A DNA stretch of 64,000 nucleotides, taken from positions 5,022,001-5,086,000 of the forward strand of contig NZ_CP027712.1 in the NCBI RefSeq assembly GCF_003945765.1. Reading direction: 5' to 3'. Below are positions 26,418-35,347 of the stretch, piece after piece. Under the pieces are notes generated by a model. That model worked only from the letters and a program-made list of their open reading frames with translations. It searched no databases and was not told where the DNA came from. Origin of the DNA: Pseudomonas chlororaphis subsp. chlororaphis. Its GTDB lineage: Bacteria; Pseudomonadota; Gammaproteobacteria; Pseudomonadales; Pseudomonadaceae. Within the stretch, counting starts at the first letter, position 1; each line of letters starts with the position of its first letter. A program made the position numbers and the translations under genes.

Positions 26418-27259
26418 ATGCATTCACCCGCGGCAAATGGCTGGCAATCCTGTGCCTGCTGCCGTTTGCCCTGTTCTTCATCGTGTTCCAGATCGCCCCG
26501 CTGCTCTGGGTGCTGATCAACAGCCTGCAATCGGAAGAGTTCGGCTGGGGCCTGGCCAATTTCAACAAGATCTTCAGTTCCAGGTTCTATCTGCAAGCCA
26601 TCCAGTACAGCCTGGAGATCAGCTTCTGGTCGAGCGTGTTCGGCATCGTCATCGCGATTCTCGGCAGCTACTCGCTGCGCCGGGTCGACTCGAAGCTGCG
26701 CAACTTCGTCAACGCCTTCGCCAACATGACCAGCAACTTCGCCGGCGTGCCCCTGGCGTTCGCCTTCATCATCCTGCTGGGCTTCAACGGCAGCATCACC
26801 ATCATGCTCAAGCAGGCGGGGATCATTCAGGACTTCAACCTGTACTCCAAGACCGGCCTGATCATCCTCTACACCTACTTCCAGATCCCCCTGGGCGTGC
26901 TGCTGCTCTACCCGGCCTTCGATGCCCTGCGCGAAGACTGGCGCGAGTCCGCGGCACTGCTTGGCGCCAGTGGCTGGCAGTTCTGGCGCCACATCGGCCT
27001 GCCGGTGCTGACCCCGGCGCTACTGGGGACCTTCGTCATCCTGCTGGCCAACGCCCTGGGCGCCTATGCCACGGTCTATGCACTGACCACCGGCAACTTC
27101 AACGTGCTGCCGATCCGCATCGCCGCCATGGTTTCCGGCGACATCTCCCTCGACCCGAACATGGCCAGCGCCCTGGCCGTGGTCCTGGTGGCGCTGATGA
27201 CCCTGGTGACCATCGTCCATCAGCTGCTGTTGAAGAGGAGCTACCATGTCTCGCGCTGA
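26414..27259 (+). CDS. ABC transporter permease 1
   Basis: A 281-residue inner-membrane permease with about six helices. The binding-protein-dependent transport signature EAA-like segment AFDALREDWRESAALLGASGWQFWRHIGLPVLTP begins near residue 175. The start is a GTG overlapping the stop codon of the hydrolase (GTGA), showing that the hydrolase is truly part of the transport operon. The C-terminus overlaps the start of the second permease by 14 bp. A much longer open frame exists upstream of this start but it is the shadow of the hydrolase gene. Confidence 0.9.
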   Translation: MNAFTRGKWLAILCLLPFALFFIVFQIAPLLWVLINSLQSEEFGWGLANFNKIFSSRFYLQAIQYSLEISFWSSVFGIVIAILGSYSLRRVDSKLRNFVNAFANMTSNFAGVPLAFAFIILLGFNGSITIMLKQAGIIQDFNLYSKTGLIILYTYFQIPLGVLLLYPAFDALREDWRESAALLGASGWQFWRHIGLPVLTPALLGTFVILLANALGAYATVYALTTGNFNVLPIRIAAMVSGDISLDPNMASALAVVLVALMTLVTIVHQLLLKRSYHVSR

Positions 27260-28046
27260 ACCCGGCTCCGCCGCCCTCTATCACCGGGTCGTGGTGTACC
27301 TGCTGTTCGCCATTCTCCTGCTGCCTCTGGCCGGGACCCTGATCTACTCCATCGCCAGCAACTGGTCGGCGACCATCCTGCCCAGCGGCTTTACCTTCAA
27401 GTGGTACATCCAGCTGTGGAGCGACCCGCGCTTCCTGCACGCCTTCGGCCAGTCGCTGCTGGTCTGCGTCGGCGCCCTGATCCTGTCGGTGGTGCTGATC
27501 CTGCCGCTGCTGTTCGTGGTGCACTACCACTTCCCAAGGCTCGATGCGCTGATGAACATCCTGATCCTGCTGCCGTTCGCGGTGCCGCCGGTGGTGTCCT
27601 CGGTGGGCCTGCTGCAACTCTACGGTTCGGGACCGTTCGCCATGGTCGGCACACCGTGGATCCTCGTCGGCTGCTACTTCACCGTGGCCCTGCCGTTCAT
27701 GTACCGGGCGATCACCAATAACCTGCAAGCGATCAACCTGCGCGACCTGATGGACGCCGCCCATCTGCTGGGCGCCAGTACCTGGCAGGCGGCTTTCCTG
27801 GTGGTGCTGCCGAATCTGCGCAAGGGCCTGATGGTGGCCCTGCTGCTGTCGTTCTCGTTCCTGTTCGGCGAGTTCGTGTTCGCCAATATCCTGGTGGGCA
27901 CCCGCTACGAAACCCTGCAGGTCTACCTGAACAACATGCGCAACAGCAGCGGCCACTTCACCAGCGCGCTGGTGATTTCCTACTTCTTCTTTGTGCTGGT
28001 TCTGACCTGGGCCGCCAACATCTTGAACAAGGACAAAAGCCAATGA
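27246..28046 (+). CDS. ABC transporter permease 2
   Basis: A 266-residue permease, partner of the preceding protein. Six hydrophobic helices and the EAA-type loop NLRDLMDAAHLLGASTWQAAFLVVLPNLRKG (about 160-190) are visible. AGAGGAG lies before its ATG within the end of the upstream gene. Its own stop codon overlaps the ATPase start (ATGA). All three transporter genes are translationally coupled. Confidence 0.9.
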   Translation: MSRAEPGSAALYHRVVVYLLFAILLLPLAGTLIYSIASNWSATILPSGFTFKWYIQLWSDPRFLHAFGQSLLVCVGALILSVVLILPLLFVVHYHFPRLDALMNILILLPFAVPPVVSSVGLLQLYGSGPFAMVGTPWILVGCYFTVALPFMYRAITNNLQAINLRDLMDAAHLLGASTWQAAFLVVLPNLRKGLMVALLLSFSFLFGEFVFANILVGTRYETLQVYLNNMRNSSGHFTSALVISYFFFVLVLTWAANILNKDKSQ

Positions 28047-29032
28047 GCTTCGTCAGCGTCCAACACCTGCAGAAAAATTACAGTGGCACCCCGGTGTTCA
28101 GCGACATCAACTGCGAAATCCACAAGGGCGAATTCGTCACGCTGCTCGGCCCGTCCGGCTGCGGCAAGTCCACCCTGCTGCGCTGCATCGCCGGCCTGAC
28201 CCCGGTGGACGCCGGCAAGATCCTCCTCGACGGCCACGACATCGTGCCCCTGAGCCCGCAGAAACGCGGGATCGGCATGGTGTTCCAGAGCTATGCGCTG
28301 TTCCCCAACATGACCGTGGAGCAGAACGTGGCGTTCGGCCTGCGCATGCAGAAGGTCAACGCCGACGAGAGCCACCAGCGCGTGCTCGAAGTCCTGCGCC
28401 TGGTGGAACTGCACGACTTCGCCAGCCGTTATCCCCATCAACTGTCCGGGGGCCAGTGCCAGCGCGTGGCCCTGGCCCGTTCGCTGGTGACCCGCCCGCG
28501 CCTGTTGCTGCTGGACGAGCCGCTGTCGGCGCTGGACGCGCGGATCCGCAAGCACCTGCGCGAACAGATCCGGCAGATCCAGCGCGAACTGGGGCTGACC
28601 ACGATTTTCGTCACTCACGACCAGGAAGAAGCCCTGACCATGTCCGACCGCATTTTCCTGATGAACCAGGGCAAGATCGTCCAGAGCGGCGACGCCGAGA
28701 CGCTCTACACCGCACCGGTGGATGTGTTCGCCGCCGGCTTCATCGGCAACTACAACCTGCTGGATGCCGAGAGCGCCAGCAAGCTGCTGCAGCGGCCGAT
28801 CAACGGGCGTATCGCGATTCGCCCAGAGGCCATCGAACTGCGCAAGGACGGCGAACCCGACGCACTGATCCGCAGCCACAGCCTGCTGGGTAACGTGATC
28901 CGCTACCGGGTCGAGGCCCGTGGCGTGGAACTGGTGGTGGATGTGTTGAACCGCTCGCCGGACGATCTGCACCCCGACGGCCAACGCCTGGCACTTTCCA
29001 TCGATCCCACGGCCCTCTGTGAGGTAGCCTGA
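28043..29032 (+). CDS. ABC transporter ATP-binding protein (PotA/FbpC type)
   Basis: A 329-residue ATPase of the spermidine/iron/phosphonate import group. Walker A GPSGCGKST spans 36-44, the Q-loop is in VFQSYALFPNMTV, the signature LSGGQ begins at 134, and Walker B LLLLDEP carries Asp158, followed by the switch histidine in IFVTHDQEEA. A C-terminal TOBE-like domain (about 245-329) follows. It begins within the permease 2 stop codon and is followed 37 bp later by the HAD gene. Confidence 0.92.
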   Translation: MSFVSVQHLQKNYSGTPVFSDINCEIHKGEFVTLLGPSGCGKSTLLRCIAGLTPVDAGKILLDGHDIVPLSPQKRGIGMVFQSYALFPNMTVEQNVAFGLRMQKVNADESHQRVLEVLRLVELHDFASRYPHQLSGGQCQRVALARSLVTRPRLLLLDEPLSALDARIRKHLREQIRQIQRELGLTTIFVTHDQEEALTMSDRIFLMNQGKIVQSGDAETLYTAPVDVFAAGFIGNYNLLDAESASKLLQRPINGRIAIRPEAIELRKDGEPDALIRSHSLLGNVIRYRVEARGVELVVDVLNRSPDDLHPDGQRLALSIDPTALCEVA

Positions 29033-29069
29033 TGACTTTGACGCAGACGATTAAGAGAGAGCGGTACTA

Positions 29070-29723
29070 ATGGCCCTGGCAATTTTTGATCTGGACGAGA
29101 CCCTGATCCACGGCGACTGCGCCACCCTCTGGAGCGAACAGATGGGGCGCCTGGGCTGGGTCGACAGCGAGTCTTTCATGCGCCGCAACAACGAGCTGAT
29201 GGACGCCTACAGCCACGGCAAGCTGGCCATGGAGGAGTTCATGGCCTTCAGCCTGGAACCGATGGCCGGACGCACCCCGGAAGAGGTCGGGCACCTGGTC
29301 GGCCCCTGGGTCGAGGACGTGATCGAACCGATCATTTTCAGCGACGCCTGCAAAGCCATCGCCGCCCACCGCAAGGCCGGCGACCGGATCCTGGTGATCT
29401 CGGCCTCGGGCACTCACCTGGTCCAGCCCATCGCCGAACGCCTGGGCATCGATGAAGTCCTGGGGATCGAGCTGGAGGTCCTGCACGGGGTCTACAGCGG
29501 CAATACCCTGGGCACCCTGACCTACCGCGAAGGCAAGGTCACCCGCCTGCTGGAATGGCTGGATGCCGAAGAAGAAAACCTCGAAGGCGCGAGCTTCTAT
29601 TCCGACTCGCGCAACGACCTGCCATTGCTGCTGAAGGTCGACTACCCCCATGTGGTCAACCCGGACCCGGTGCTGCGCGAACACGCAGAAAAGGCCGGCT
29701 GGCCGATTCATCAGTGGAAATAA
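29070..29723 (+). CDS. HAD-IB family phosphatase
   Basis: A 217-residue HAD-superfamily subfamily IB hydrolase, related to phosphoserine phosphatases. Motif I is FDLDETL (Asp7, Asp9), motif II is VISASG, and motifs III/IV are the lysine in REGKV and FYSDSRNDLPLL. A four-helix cap (about 20-80) controls substrate access. It is the last gene of the transporter operon, separated by 37 bp. A plausible role is removing phosphate from the product of the upstream hydrolase; the substrate cannot be read from sequence. A type-2 REP follows. Confidence 0.88.
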   Translation: MALAIFDLDETLIHGDCATLWSEQMGRLGWVDSESFMRRNNELMDAYSHGKLAMEEFMAFSLEPMAGRTPEEVGHLVGPWVEDVIEPIIFSDACKAIAAHRKAGDRILVISASGTHLVQPIAERLGIDEVLGIELEVLHGVYSGNTLGTLTYREGKVTRLLEWLDAEEENLEGASFYSDSRNDLPLLLKVDYPHVVNPDPVLREHAEKAGWPIHQWK

Positions 29724-29730
29724 ACGCCTC

Positions 29731-29831
29731 TGTAGCCGCTGCCGCAGGCTGCGATCGCCCACAACGTGGGCGCAAGATCTGAAGATCGCCGAAGCCCTTC
29801 GGACTTATCGCAGCCTTCGGCAGTGGCTACA
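29731..29831. repeat. REP pair (family 2) after the HAD gene
   Basis: Arms TGTAGCCGCTGCCGCAGGCT... and ...CAGCCTTCGGCAGTGGCTACA face each other, as at 19240-19341. It lies between convergent genes. Confidence 0.8.
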
Positions 29832-29834
29832 AGA

Positions 29835-30797
29835 TCATGCCAAGGTCTCGTCGATCAGCAGCACCAGCTTGCCCGACACCTGGTTGGTCGCCAGCTCGGC
29901 AAAGGCCGCTTCGGCGTCCTTGATCGGGAAGGTCATGGCCAGCTGCGGGCTCAGGCGCCCTTCGGCGAACAGTGGCCAGACATGCTGGCTGAGGTCGCTG
30001 AACAGATCGGCCTTGAACTGCTCGTCGCGGCTGCGCAAGGTCGAACCCAGCAACTGGATGCGCTTGCCGAGGATCTGCGCCAGGTCCAGTTGGGCCTCGC
30101 GCCCGCCCATCAAGCCGATCAGCACCCAGCGCCCGTCCAGGGCCAGCAGCTTGACGTTATGCGCGGCATAGTTGGCGCCGACCGGATCCAGGATCACATC
30201 GAACGGCCCGAAATCCCGCAGGCCTTCCAGGCCGTCGGTGCGCACCACGCCGCCCTGGGCCCCCAGCGCTTCACAGTAGGCCAGGCGGTCGCCGGAACCG
30301 ACGCTGACCCAGCATGGGTTGCCAAACGCCTTGCACAACTGGATCGCGGCCGAACCGACACCACTGGCGCCGGCGTGCAGCAGGACCTTCTCCCCCGGCT
30401 TGAGGGCCGCCAGCTGGAACAGGTTCAGCCAGGCGGTGCTGTACACCTCGGGCAGCGCCGCCGCTTGCGCCAGGGACAGCCCTTCCGGCACCGGCAGGAC
30501 ATGACGGGCATCGACCACCACTTCCTCGGCCATGCCGCCCCCGGCCAGCAGCGCGCAGACCCGATCGCCGACCTGCCACGCAGAGCCCGGGCCGACCTCG
30601 CTGATCACCCCCGAGCACTCAAGGCCCAGCACCTTGCTGGCGCCCGGTGGCGGCGGATAGAGCCCGGCTCGTTGCAACAGGTCGGCCCGGTTCAGTCCCG
30701 CGGCCGCCACGCGGATTCGCACTTGTCCTACGTCGCACGTCGGACTGGGCTCTTCAACCCACTCCACATGACCTTCAACGCCTTGCAATGCTTTCAC
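29835..30797 (-). CDS. NAD(P)H:quinone oxidoreductase, PIG3-like
   Basis: A 320-residue medium-chain dehydrogenase/reductase without the structural zinc lobe. GLNRADLLQRAGLYPPPPGASKVLGLECSG is the PIG3-type quinone reductase block near residues 34-63. The dinucleotide motif HAGASGVGSAAIQL begins at 141. The enzyme should reduce quinones with NADPH. The start codon is GTG. It is divergent from the prc gene, with about 100 bp between them that also contain a plus-strand terminator-like hairpin. Confidence 0.9.
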   Translation of the reverse strand: MKALQGVEGHVEWVEEPSPTCDVGQVRIRVAAAGLNRADLLQRAGLYPPPPGASKVLGLECSGVISEVGPGSAWQVGDRVCALLAGGGMAEEVVVDARHVLPVPEGLSLAQAAALPEVYSTAWLNLFQLAALKPGEKVLLHAGASGVGSAAIQLCKAFGNPCWVSVGSGDRLAYCEALGAQGGVVRTDGLEGLRDFGPFDVILDPVGANYAAHNVKLLALDGRWVLIGLMGGREAQLDLAQILGKRIQLLGSTLRSRDEQFKADLFSDLSQHVWPLFAEGRLSPQLAMTFPIKDAEAAFAELATNQVSGKLVLLIDETLA

Positions 30798-30822
30798 AGT
30801 GCCTCCATAGTGAGTCTGGACT

Positions 30823-30850
30823 GAGCCCGGAGCTGTAGCACCGGGCTTTT
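30823..30850 (+). terminator. Terminator-like hairpin in front of prc
   Basis: AGCCCGG and CCGGGCT form a 7-bp stem with a 10-nt loop, followed by TTTT. It is oriented to stop plus-strand transcription although no plus-strand gene lies upstream, and it ends about 50 bp before prc. Confidence 0.55.
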
Positions 30851-30902
30851 TGCATTATGCGACCGGTCCTTGTGGAACCGGCGACTTCAAAGACGGCCTA
30901 AT

Positions 30903-33020
30903 ATGCGTTATCAATTGCCCCCGCGTCGAATCAGCATGAAGCATTTGTTCCCCAGCACCGCCCTCGCTCTTTTCATTGGTCTCGGTCTGCTGCCGATGTC
31001 GACCAATACGTTCGCAGCCAATAGCTGGGACAAACTTCAGCCGGATCGCGACGAGGTAATTGCCAGCCTCAATGTCGTCGAGCTGCTCAAGCGTCATCAC
31101 TACAGCAAGCCACCGCTGGACGACGCGCGCTCGGCGATCATCTATGACAGCTACCTGAAGCTGCTGGACCCGTCGCGCAGCTACTTCATGGCCAGCGACA
31201 TCGCGGAATTCGACAAGTGGAAAACCCAGTTCGACGACTTCCTGAAAAGCGGTGACCTGAACGCCGGCTTCATCATTTACAAACGCTACCTGGACCGCGT
31301 CAAGGCGCGCCTGGACTTTGCCCTGGCCGAGCTGGGCAAAGGCGTCGACAAATTCGACTTCACCACCAAGGAGTCCTTGCTGATCGATCGCAAGGACGCG
31401 CCGTGGCTCAAGACCACCGCGGAACTCGACGACCTGTGGCGCAAGCGCGTCAAGGACGAAGTCCTGCGCATGAAGATCGCTGGCAAGGAACCCAAGCAGA
31501 TCCAGGAAACGCTGACCAAGCGCTACAAGAATCAGCTCGCCCGCCTGGACCAGACCCGCGCCGAAGATATCTTCCAGGCGTACATCAACACCTTCGCCAT
31601 GTCCTACGACCCGCACACCAACTATCTGTCGCCGGATAACGCGGAGAACTTCGACATCAACATGAGCCTGTCGCTGGAAGGCATCGGCGCCGTGTTGCAG
31701 AGCGACAACGACCAGGTCAAGGTCGTGCGCCTGGTGCCAGCCGGCCCGGCGGACAAGACCAAGCAGGTGGCCCCGGCGGACAAGATCATCGGCGTGGCCC
31801 AGGGCGACAAGGAAATGGTCGACGTGGTCGGCTGGCGCCTGGACGAAGTGGTCAAGCTGATCCGCGGTCCGAAAGGCTCGGTGGTGCGCCTGGAAATCAT
31901 CCCGGCGAGCAACGCGCCGAACGACCAGACCAGCAAGATCGTCTCCATCACCCGCGAAGCGGTGAAGCTGGAAGAGCAGGCGGCGAAGAAGTCGATCCTC
32001 AACCTCAAGCAGGACGGCAAGGACTACAAGCTTGGGGTGATCGAGATCCCGGCCTTCTACCTGGACTTCAAGGCCTTCCGTGCCGGCGATCCGGACTACA
32101 AGAGCACCACCCGTGATGTGAAGAAACTGCTGACCGAGTTGCAGAAAGACAAGGTCGACGGCGTGGTCATCGACCTGCGCAACAACGGCGGCGGTTCCCT
32201 GCAGGAAGCCACCGAGCTGACCAGTCTGTTCATCGACAAGGGCCCTACCGTGCTGGTGCGTAACGCCGACGGCCGGGTCGACGTGCTCGAAGATGAAAAC
32301 CCTGGCGCCTTCTACAAAGGGCCGATGGCGCTGCTGGTCAACCGTCTCTCGGCCTCGGCCTCGGAGATTTTCGCCGGTGCGATGCAGGACTATCACCGTG
32401 CCCTGATCATCGGTGGCCAGACCTTCGGCAAAGGCACCGTGCAGACCATCCAGCCGCTCAACCACGGCGAGCTGAAACTGACCCTGGCCAAGTTCTACCG
32501 GGTTTCCGGGCAGAGCACCCAGCATCAGGGCGTGCTGCCGGACATCGATTACCCGTCGATCATCGACACCAAGGAAATCGGCGAAAGCGCCCTGCCCGAA
32601 GCCATGCCATGGGACACCATTCGCCCGGCCATCAAGCCGGCGGTGGATCCGTTCAAGCCGTTCCTCGCGCAGCTGAAATCCGAGCATGACGTGCGCTCGG
32701 CCAAGGACGCCGAGTTCGTCTTCATCCGCGACAAGCTGGCACTGGCCAAGAAGCTGATGGCGGAAAAAACCGTCAGCCTCAATGAAGCCGAACGTCGGGC
32801 ACAACACGCCGACATCGAGGCCAAGCAGCTGACGCTGGAAAACATCCGCCGCAAGGCCAAGGGTGAAGAGCCGCTCAAGGAGCTGAAGAAAGAAGACGAG
32901 GACGCCATCGCGGCCGCCGATCCGGACAAGACCAAGCCGGAAGACGACGCTTACCTCAGCGAAACCGGGCGAATCCTCCTCGATTACCTGAAGCTCAACA
33001 CCGCGGTCGCCAAGCACTGA
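30903..33020 (+). CDS. prc: Carboxy-terminal processing protease Prc/AlgO
   Basis: A 705-residue periplasmic tail-specific protease of family S41. Domains in order: signal peptide (MKHLFPSTALALFIGLGLL, cleavage near FAA), an N-terminal helical domain, a PDZ domain (about 230-320), the S41 core and a C-terminal helical domain. Catalytic Ser485 lies in SASASE and Lys510 in FGKGTVQ, with the 25-residue spacing known from E. coli Prc. The ATG at 30903 or 30936 may be the start; the latter gives a shorter signal peptide. In Pseudomonas this protease (AlgO) contributes to degradation of MucA and alginate control. A strong terminator follows. Confidence 0.93.
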   Translation: MRYQLPPRRISMKHLFPSTALALFIGLGLLPMSTNTFAANSWDKLQPDRDEVIASLNVVELLKRHHYSKPPLDDARSAIIYDSYLKLLDPSRSYFMASDIAEFDKWKTQFDDFLKSGDLNAGFIIYKRYLDRVKARLDFALAELGKGVDKFDFTTKESLLIDRKDAPWLKTTAELDDLWRKRVKDEVLRMKIAGKEPKQIQETLTKRYKNQLARLDQTRAEDIFQAYINTFAMSYDPHTNYLSPDNAENFDINMSLSLEGIGAVLQSDNDQVKVVRLVPAGPADKTKQVAPADKIIGVAQGDKEMVDVVGWRLDEVVKLIRGPKGSVVRLEIIPASNAPNDQTSKIVSITREAVKLEEQAAKKSILNLKQDGKDYKLGVIEIPAFYLDFKAFRAGDPDYKSTTRDVKKLLTELQKDKVDGVVIDLRNNGGGSLQEATELTSLFIDKGPTVLVRNADGRVDVLEDENPGAFYKGPMALLVNRLSASASEIFAGAMQDYHRALIIGGQTFGKGTVQTIQPLNHGELKLTLAKFYRVSGQSTQHQGVLPDIDYPSIIDTKEIGESALPEAMPWDTIRPAIKPAVDPFKPFLAQLKSEHDVRSAKDAEFVFIRDKLALAKKLMAEKTVSLNEAERRAQHADIEAKQLTLENIRRKAKGEEPLKELKKEDEDAIAAADPDKTKPEDDAYLSETGRILLDYLKLNTAVAKH

Positions 33021-33090
33021 GATGATGGCAATTTAATGCTGACGCTCCTCGGAGCGTCATCAAACAGTCATCATTCTGTCGTGAAATAAA

Positions 33091-33137
33091 GGACCGGGCG
33101 CTGCTCTTGAATCAAGGGCGCGCCCGGTCCTTTTTTT
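33091..33137 (+). terminator. Terminator of prc
   Basis: GGACCGGGCGC pairs with GCGCCCGGTCC across an 18-nt loop, followed by seven T. It ends 17 bp before the start codon of the EAL-GGDEF gene. Confidence 0.88.
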
Positions 33138-33153
33138 ATCGACAGAGATCGCC

Positions 33154-34980
33154 ATGACCACGACCGAACAGCTGAGTGCCTTGAGCTCAATCCTGGCTCA
33201 AAGCGGTTTGCACAGTCTGTTCCAGCCGATCATCTGTCTCTCTAAACGGCGCATTCTCGGCTACGAAGCCTTGACCCGTGGTCCGTCCAACAGCCCGCTG
33301 CACTCCCCTGTCGCCCTGTTTGCAGTGGCCCGCCAGGTCGGACGCCTCAACGAGCTGGAAATCGCTTGCCGCCAGAGCGCCTGCAAGGGGTTCAGCGAGC
33401 AGCAGTTGCCCGGCAAACTGTTCCTCAACGTCTCCCCGGAATCGCTGCTGGAGGCTGCCCACCAGCCCGGGCGGACCCTGCAATTGCTGCAAGACTTCGG
33501 TATTCCGCCGAGCCAGGTGGTGATCGAACTCACCGAGCAGACGCCAATCGATGACTTCCAGCTGTTGCACAATGCGCTGCATCATTATCGGGACATGGGT
33601 TTCTCGATCGCCCTGGACGACCTCGGCGCCGGTTATTCGAGCCTGCGCCTGTGGTCCGAGCTGCGCCCGGACTACGTAAAGATCGACCGGCACTTTATCG
33701 ACGGCATTCATCAGGATGCCCTCAAGCGCGAGTTCGTCGGCTCGATCCTGCAAATTGCCAAGGCCTCCCGGGCCCAGGTGATCGCCGAGGGCATCGAAGT
33801 GGCGGAAGAGCTGGAGGTGCTCACGGAAATGGGCGTGGACCTGCTGCAGGGTTACCTGCTCTGCCGCCCCCAGGAACATCCGCCCCGCGATGGCCGCAAC
33901 CTGCTGCCCAAGCGCGAAAGCACTCCCGCGACGCTCAACGACGAAGGCAGCGACCTCAGTGCCCTGCTCAACGAACAACCGGCGGTAGCACGCGACATAC
34001 CGACGGCCACGGTGCTGGAAGCCTTCCGTCGCCAGGCCAACCTCAACTCGCTGGCGGTGCTCGACGAACAGGGCCAGCCCTGCGGCATCGTGCACCGCCA
34101 TTCGTTGTCCGATGCCCTGCTCAAGCCCTTTGCCACCGACCTGTTTGCCCGCAAGCCCATCAGCCGCCTGATGAACGATGACTTTCTCGCGGTAGAGATC
34201 AGCCAGTCGCTGCAACAAGTCAGCCGCCTGATCACCAGCCGTGCCCGGCAACGGATCGAAGAGGATTTCATCATCACCCTCAACGGTAGCTACCTGGGCC
34301 TGGGGCGGGTGATCGATGTGCTCAAGCTGATTACCGAGCTGAAGATCCAGCAGGCGCGTTATGCCAACCCGTTGACCCTGCTGCCTGGCAACGTGCCGAT
34401 CCAGCAATGCCTGACCCACCTGCTGCAACAAGGACGGGAATCGCTGATCTGTTACGTGGACATCGACAGCTTCAAGCCCTTCAACGATATCTATGGCTAC
34501 GGCCGTGGTGATGAAGTGCTGTTGTGCCTGGCGCAGTGCCTGAATGACCGGGTGGACCCCAGCCGCGATTTCGTCGGCCATATCGGCGGCGACGACTTTC
34601 TCCTGGTATTGGGCCCCGAGGACTGGCAAAAACGCCTGAACCAGCTGCTGGACGACTTCCATGGCCAGTGCCGGCGTTTTTATCGCAGCGAACACCTGGA
34701 AGCCGGCTGCTTCATCGCCCCCAACCGCCAGGGCATTCGCCAGGAGTTCGCCTTGCTGTCACTGTCCATTGGCGTGGTGCACCTGTATCCACAGGCCTGT
34801 GGACAACTCGATGCCAGCCAGTTGGCCGAGCTGGCCTCGCAAGCCAAGCACCACGCCAAGAATGTGCCGGGCTACAGCATCCATGTGATCGACAGCCGTC
34901 AGATGGCAGACGGCTTTACGGCTGACGCGGACCGGCTAGCGGATCCGGTGTACTCGACTGATTCAGCTGCGCCAGCTTGA
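33154..34980 (+). CDS. EAL-CBS-GGDEF signalling protein
   Basis: A 608-residue cyclic-di-GMP protein with reversed domain order: an EAL domain first (about 10-250), a pair of CBS domains (about 285-395) and a GGDEF domain last (about 405-585). The EAL motif YEALTRG (38-40) and the catalytic DDLGAGYSS and AEGIE motifs are intact, so phosphodiesterase activity is expected. The GGDEF motif reads GGDDF (478-482), one substitution from consensus, so cyclase activity is uncertain. No membrane helix is seen. The CBS pair could sense adenine nucleotides. It follows prc, an arrangement also known in P. aeruginosa. Its 3' end overlaps the Sel1 gene on the other strand by 65 bp. Confidence 0.9.
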   Translation: MTTTEQLSALSSILAQSGLHSLFQPIICLSKRRILGYEALTRGPSNSPLHSPVALFAVARQVGRLNELEIACRQSACKGFSEQQLPGKLFLNVSPESLLEAAHQPGRTLQLLQDFGIPPSQVVIELTEQTPIDDFQLLHNALHHYRDMGFSIALDDLGAGYSSLRLWSELRPDYVKIDRHFIDGIHQDALKREFVGSILQIAKASRAQVIAEGIEVAEELEVLTEMGVDLLQGYLLCRPQEHPPRDGRNLLPKRESTPATLNDEGSDLSALLNEQPAVARDIPTATVLEAFRRQANLNSLAVLDEQGQPCGIVHRHSLSDALLKPFATDLFARKPISRLMNDDFLAVEISQSLQQVSRLITSRARQRIEEDFIITLNGSYLGLGRVIDVLKLITELKIQQARYANPLTLLPGNVPIQQCLTHLLQQGRESLICYVDIDSFKPFNDIYGYGRGDEVLLCLAQCLNDRVDPSRDFVGHIGGDDFLLVLGPEDWQKRLNQLLDDFHGQCRRFYRSEHLEAGCFIAPNRQGIRQEFALLSLSIGVVHLYPQACGQLDASQLAELASQAKHHAKNVPGYSIHVIDSRQMADGFTADADRLADPVYSTDSAAPA

Positions 34981-35347
34981 CCTCGGCCAGGGGATGCCCG
35001 GCTTTCGCCGCCAGGGTCCACCAACGGGCAGCTTGCGCCGCATCCGCGGCCTTGCTGGGCGAACCGGCCAGGCTGATGACGCCCATCTGATAGGCCGCCT
35101 TGGCGTCCCCGGCCAAGCCGGCAAGACGTAACAGGCGTATGCCTTCTTCGCGAGCCCCCAGCCCCTGGCCACGAAAGGTCAGGATATGGCCATAAAAGCT
35201 CTGTGCGTCGACGTCCCCCAGGTTCGCCATGCGCGCCAATTGCCCCTCCAGCCAATGCCAGCCCCGGGGTTGACGCACAAACCAGGGCCAATGAAACAAC
35301 CGGCGAGCCAGCCAGTAGCCGGCTCGCGCCTTGAGGCGCCAGAACAC
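34916..35347 (-). CDS. Sel1-repeat protein
   Basis: A 143-residue protein with at least two Sel1-type helical repeats: LARMANLGDVDAQSFYGHILTFRGQG and AGDAKAAYQMGVISLAGSPSKAADAAQAARWWTLAAKAGHPLAEVKLAQL. Such repeats mediate protein contacts. The N-terminus is aromatic and basic (FWRLKARAGYWLARRLFHWPWFVRQP), possibly membrane-associated. The start is GTG, directly adjacent to the stop codon of the upstream gene (TGAGTG). It is the last gene of a three-gene set with the XRE regulator. Its 3' end overlaps the EAL-GGDEF gene tail to tail. Confidence 0.75.
   Translation of the reverse strand: MFWRLKARAGYWLARRLFHWPWFVRQPRGWHWLEGQLARMANLGDVDAQSFYGHILTFRGQGLGAREEGIRLLRLAGLAGDAKAAYQMGVISLAGSPSKAADAAQAARWWTLAAKAGHPLAEVKLAQLNQSSTPDPLAGPRQP

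Noticed and set aside
30855..33017. Minus-strand frame of 720 codons opposite prc
   Set aside because: The prc protein has all catalytic and PDZ motifs; the reverse product has none and covers the same span.
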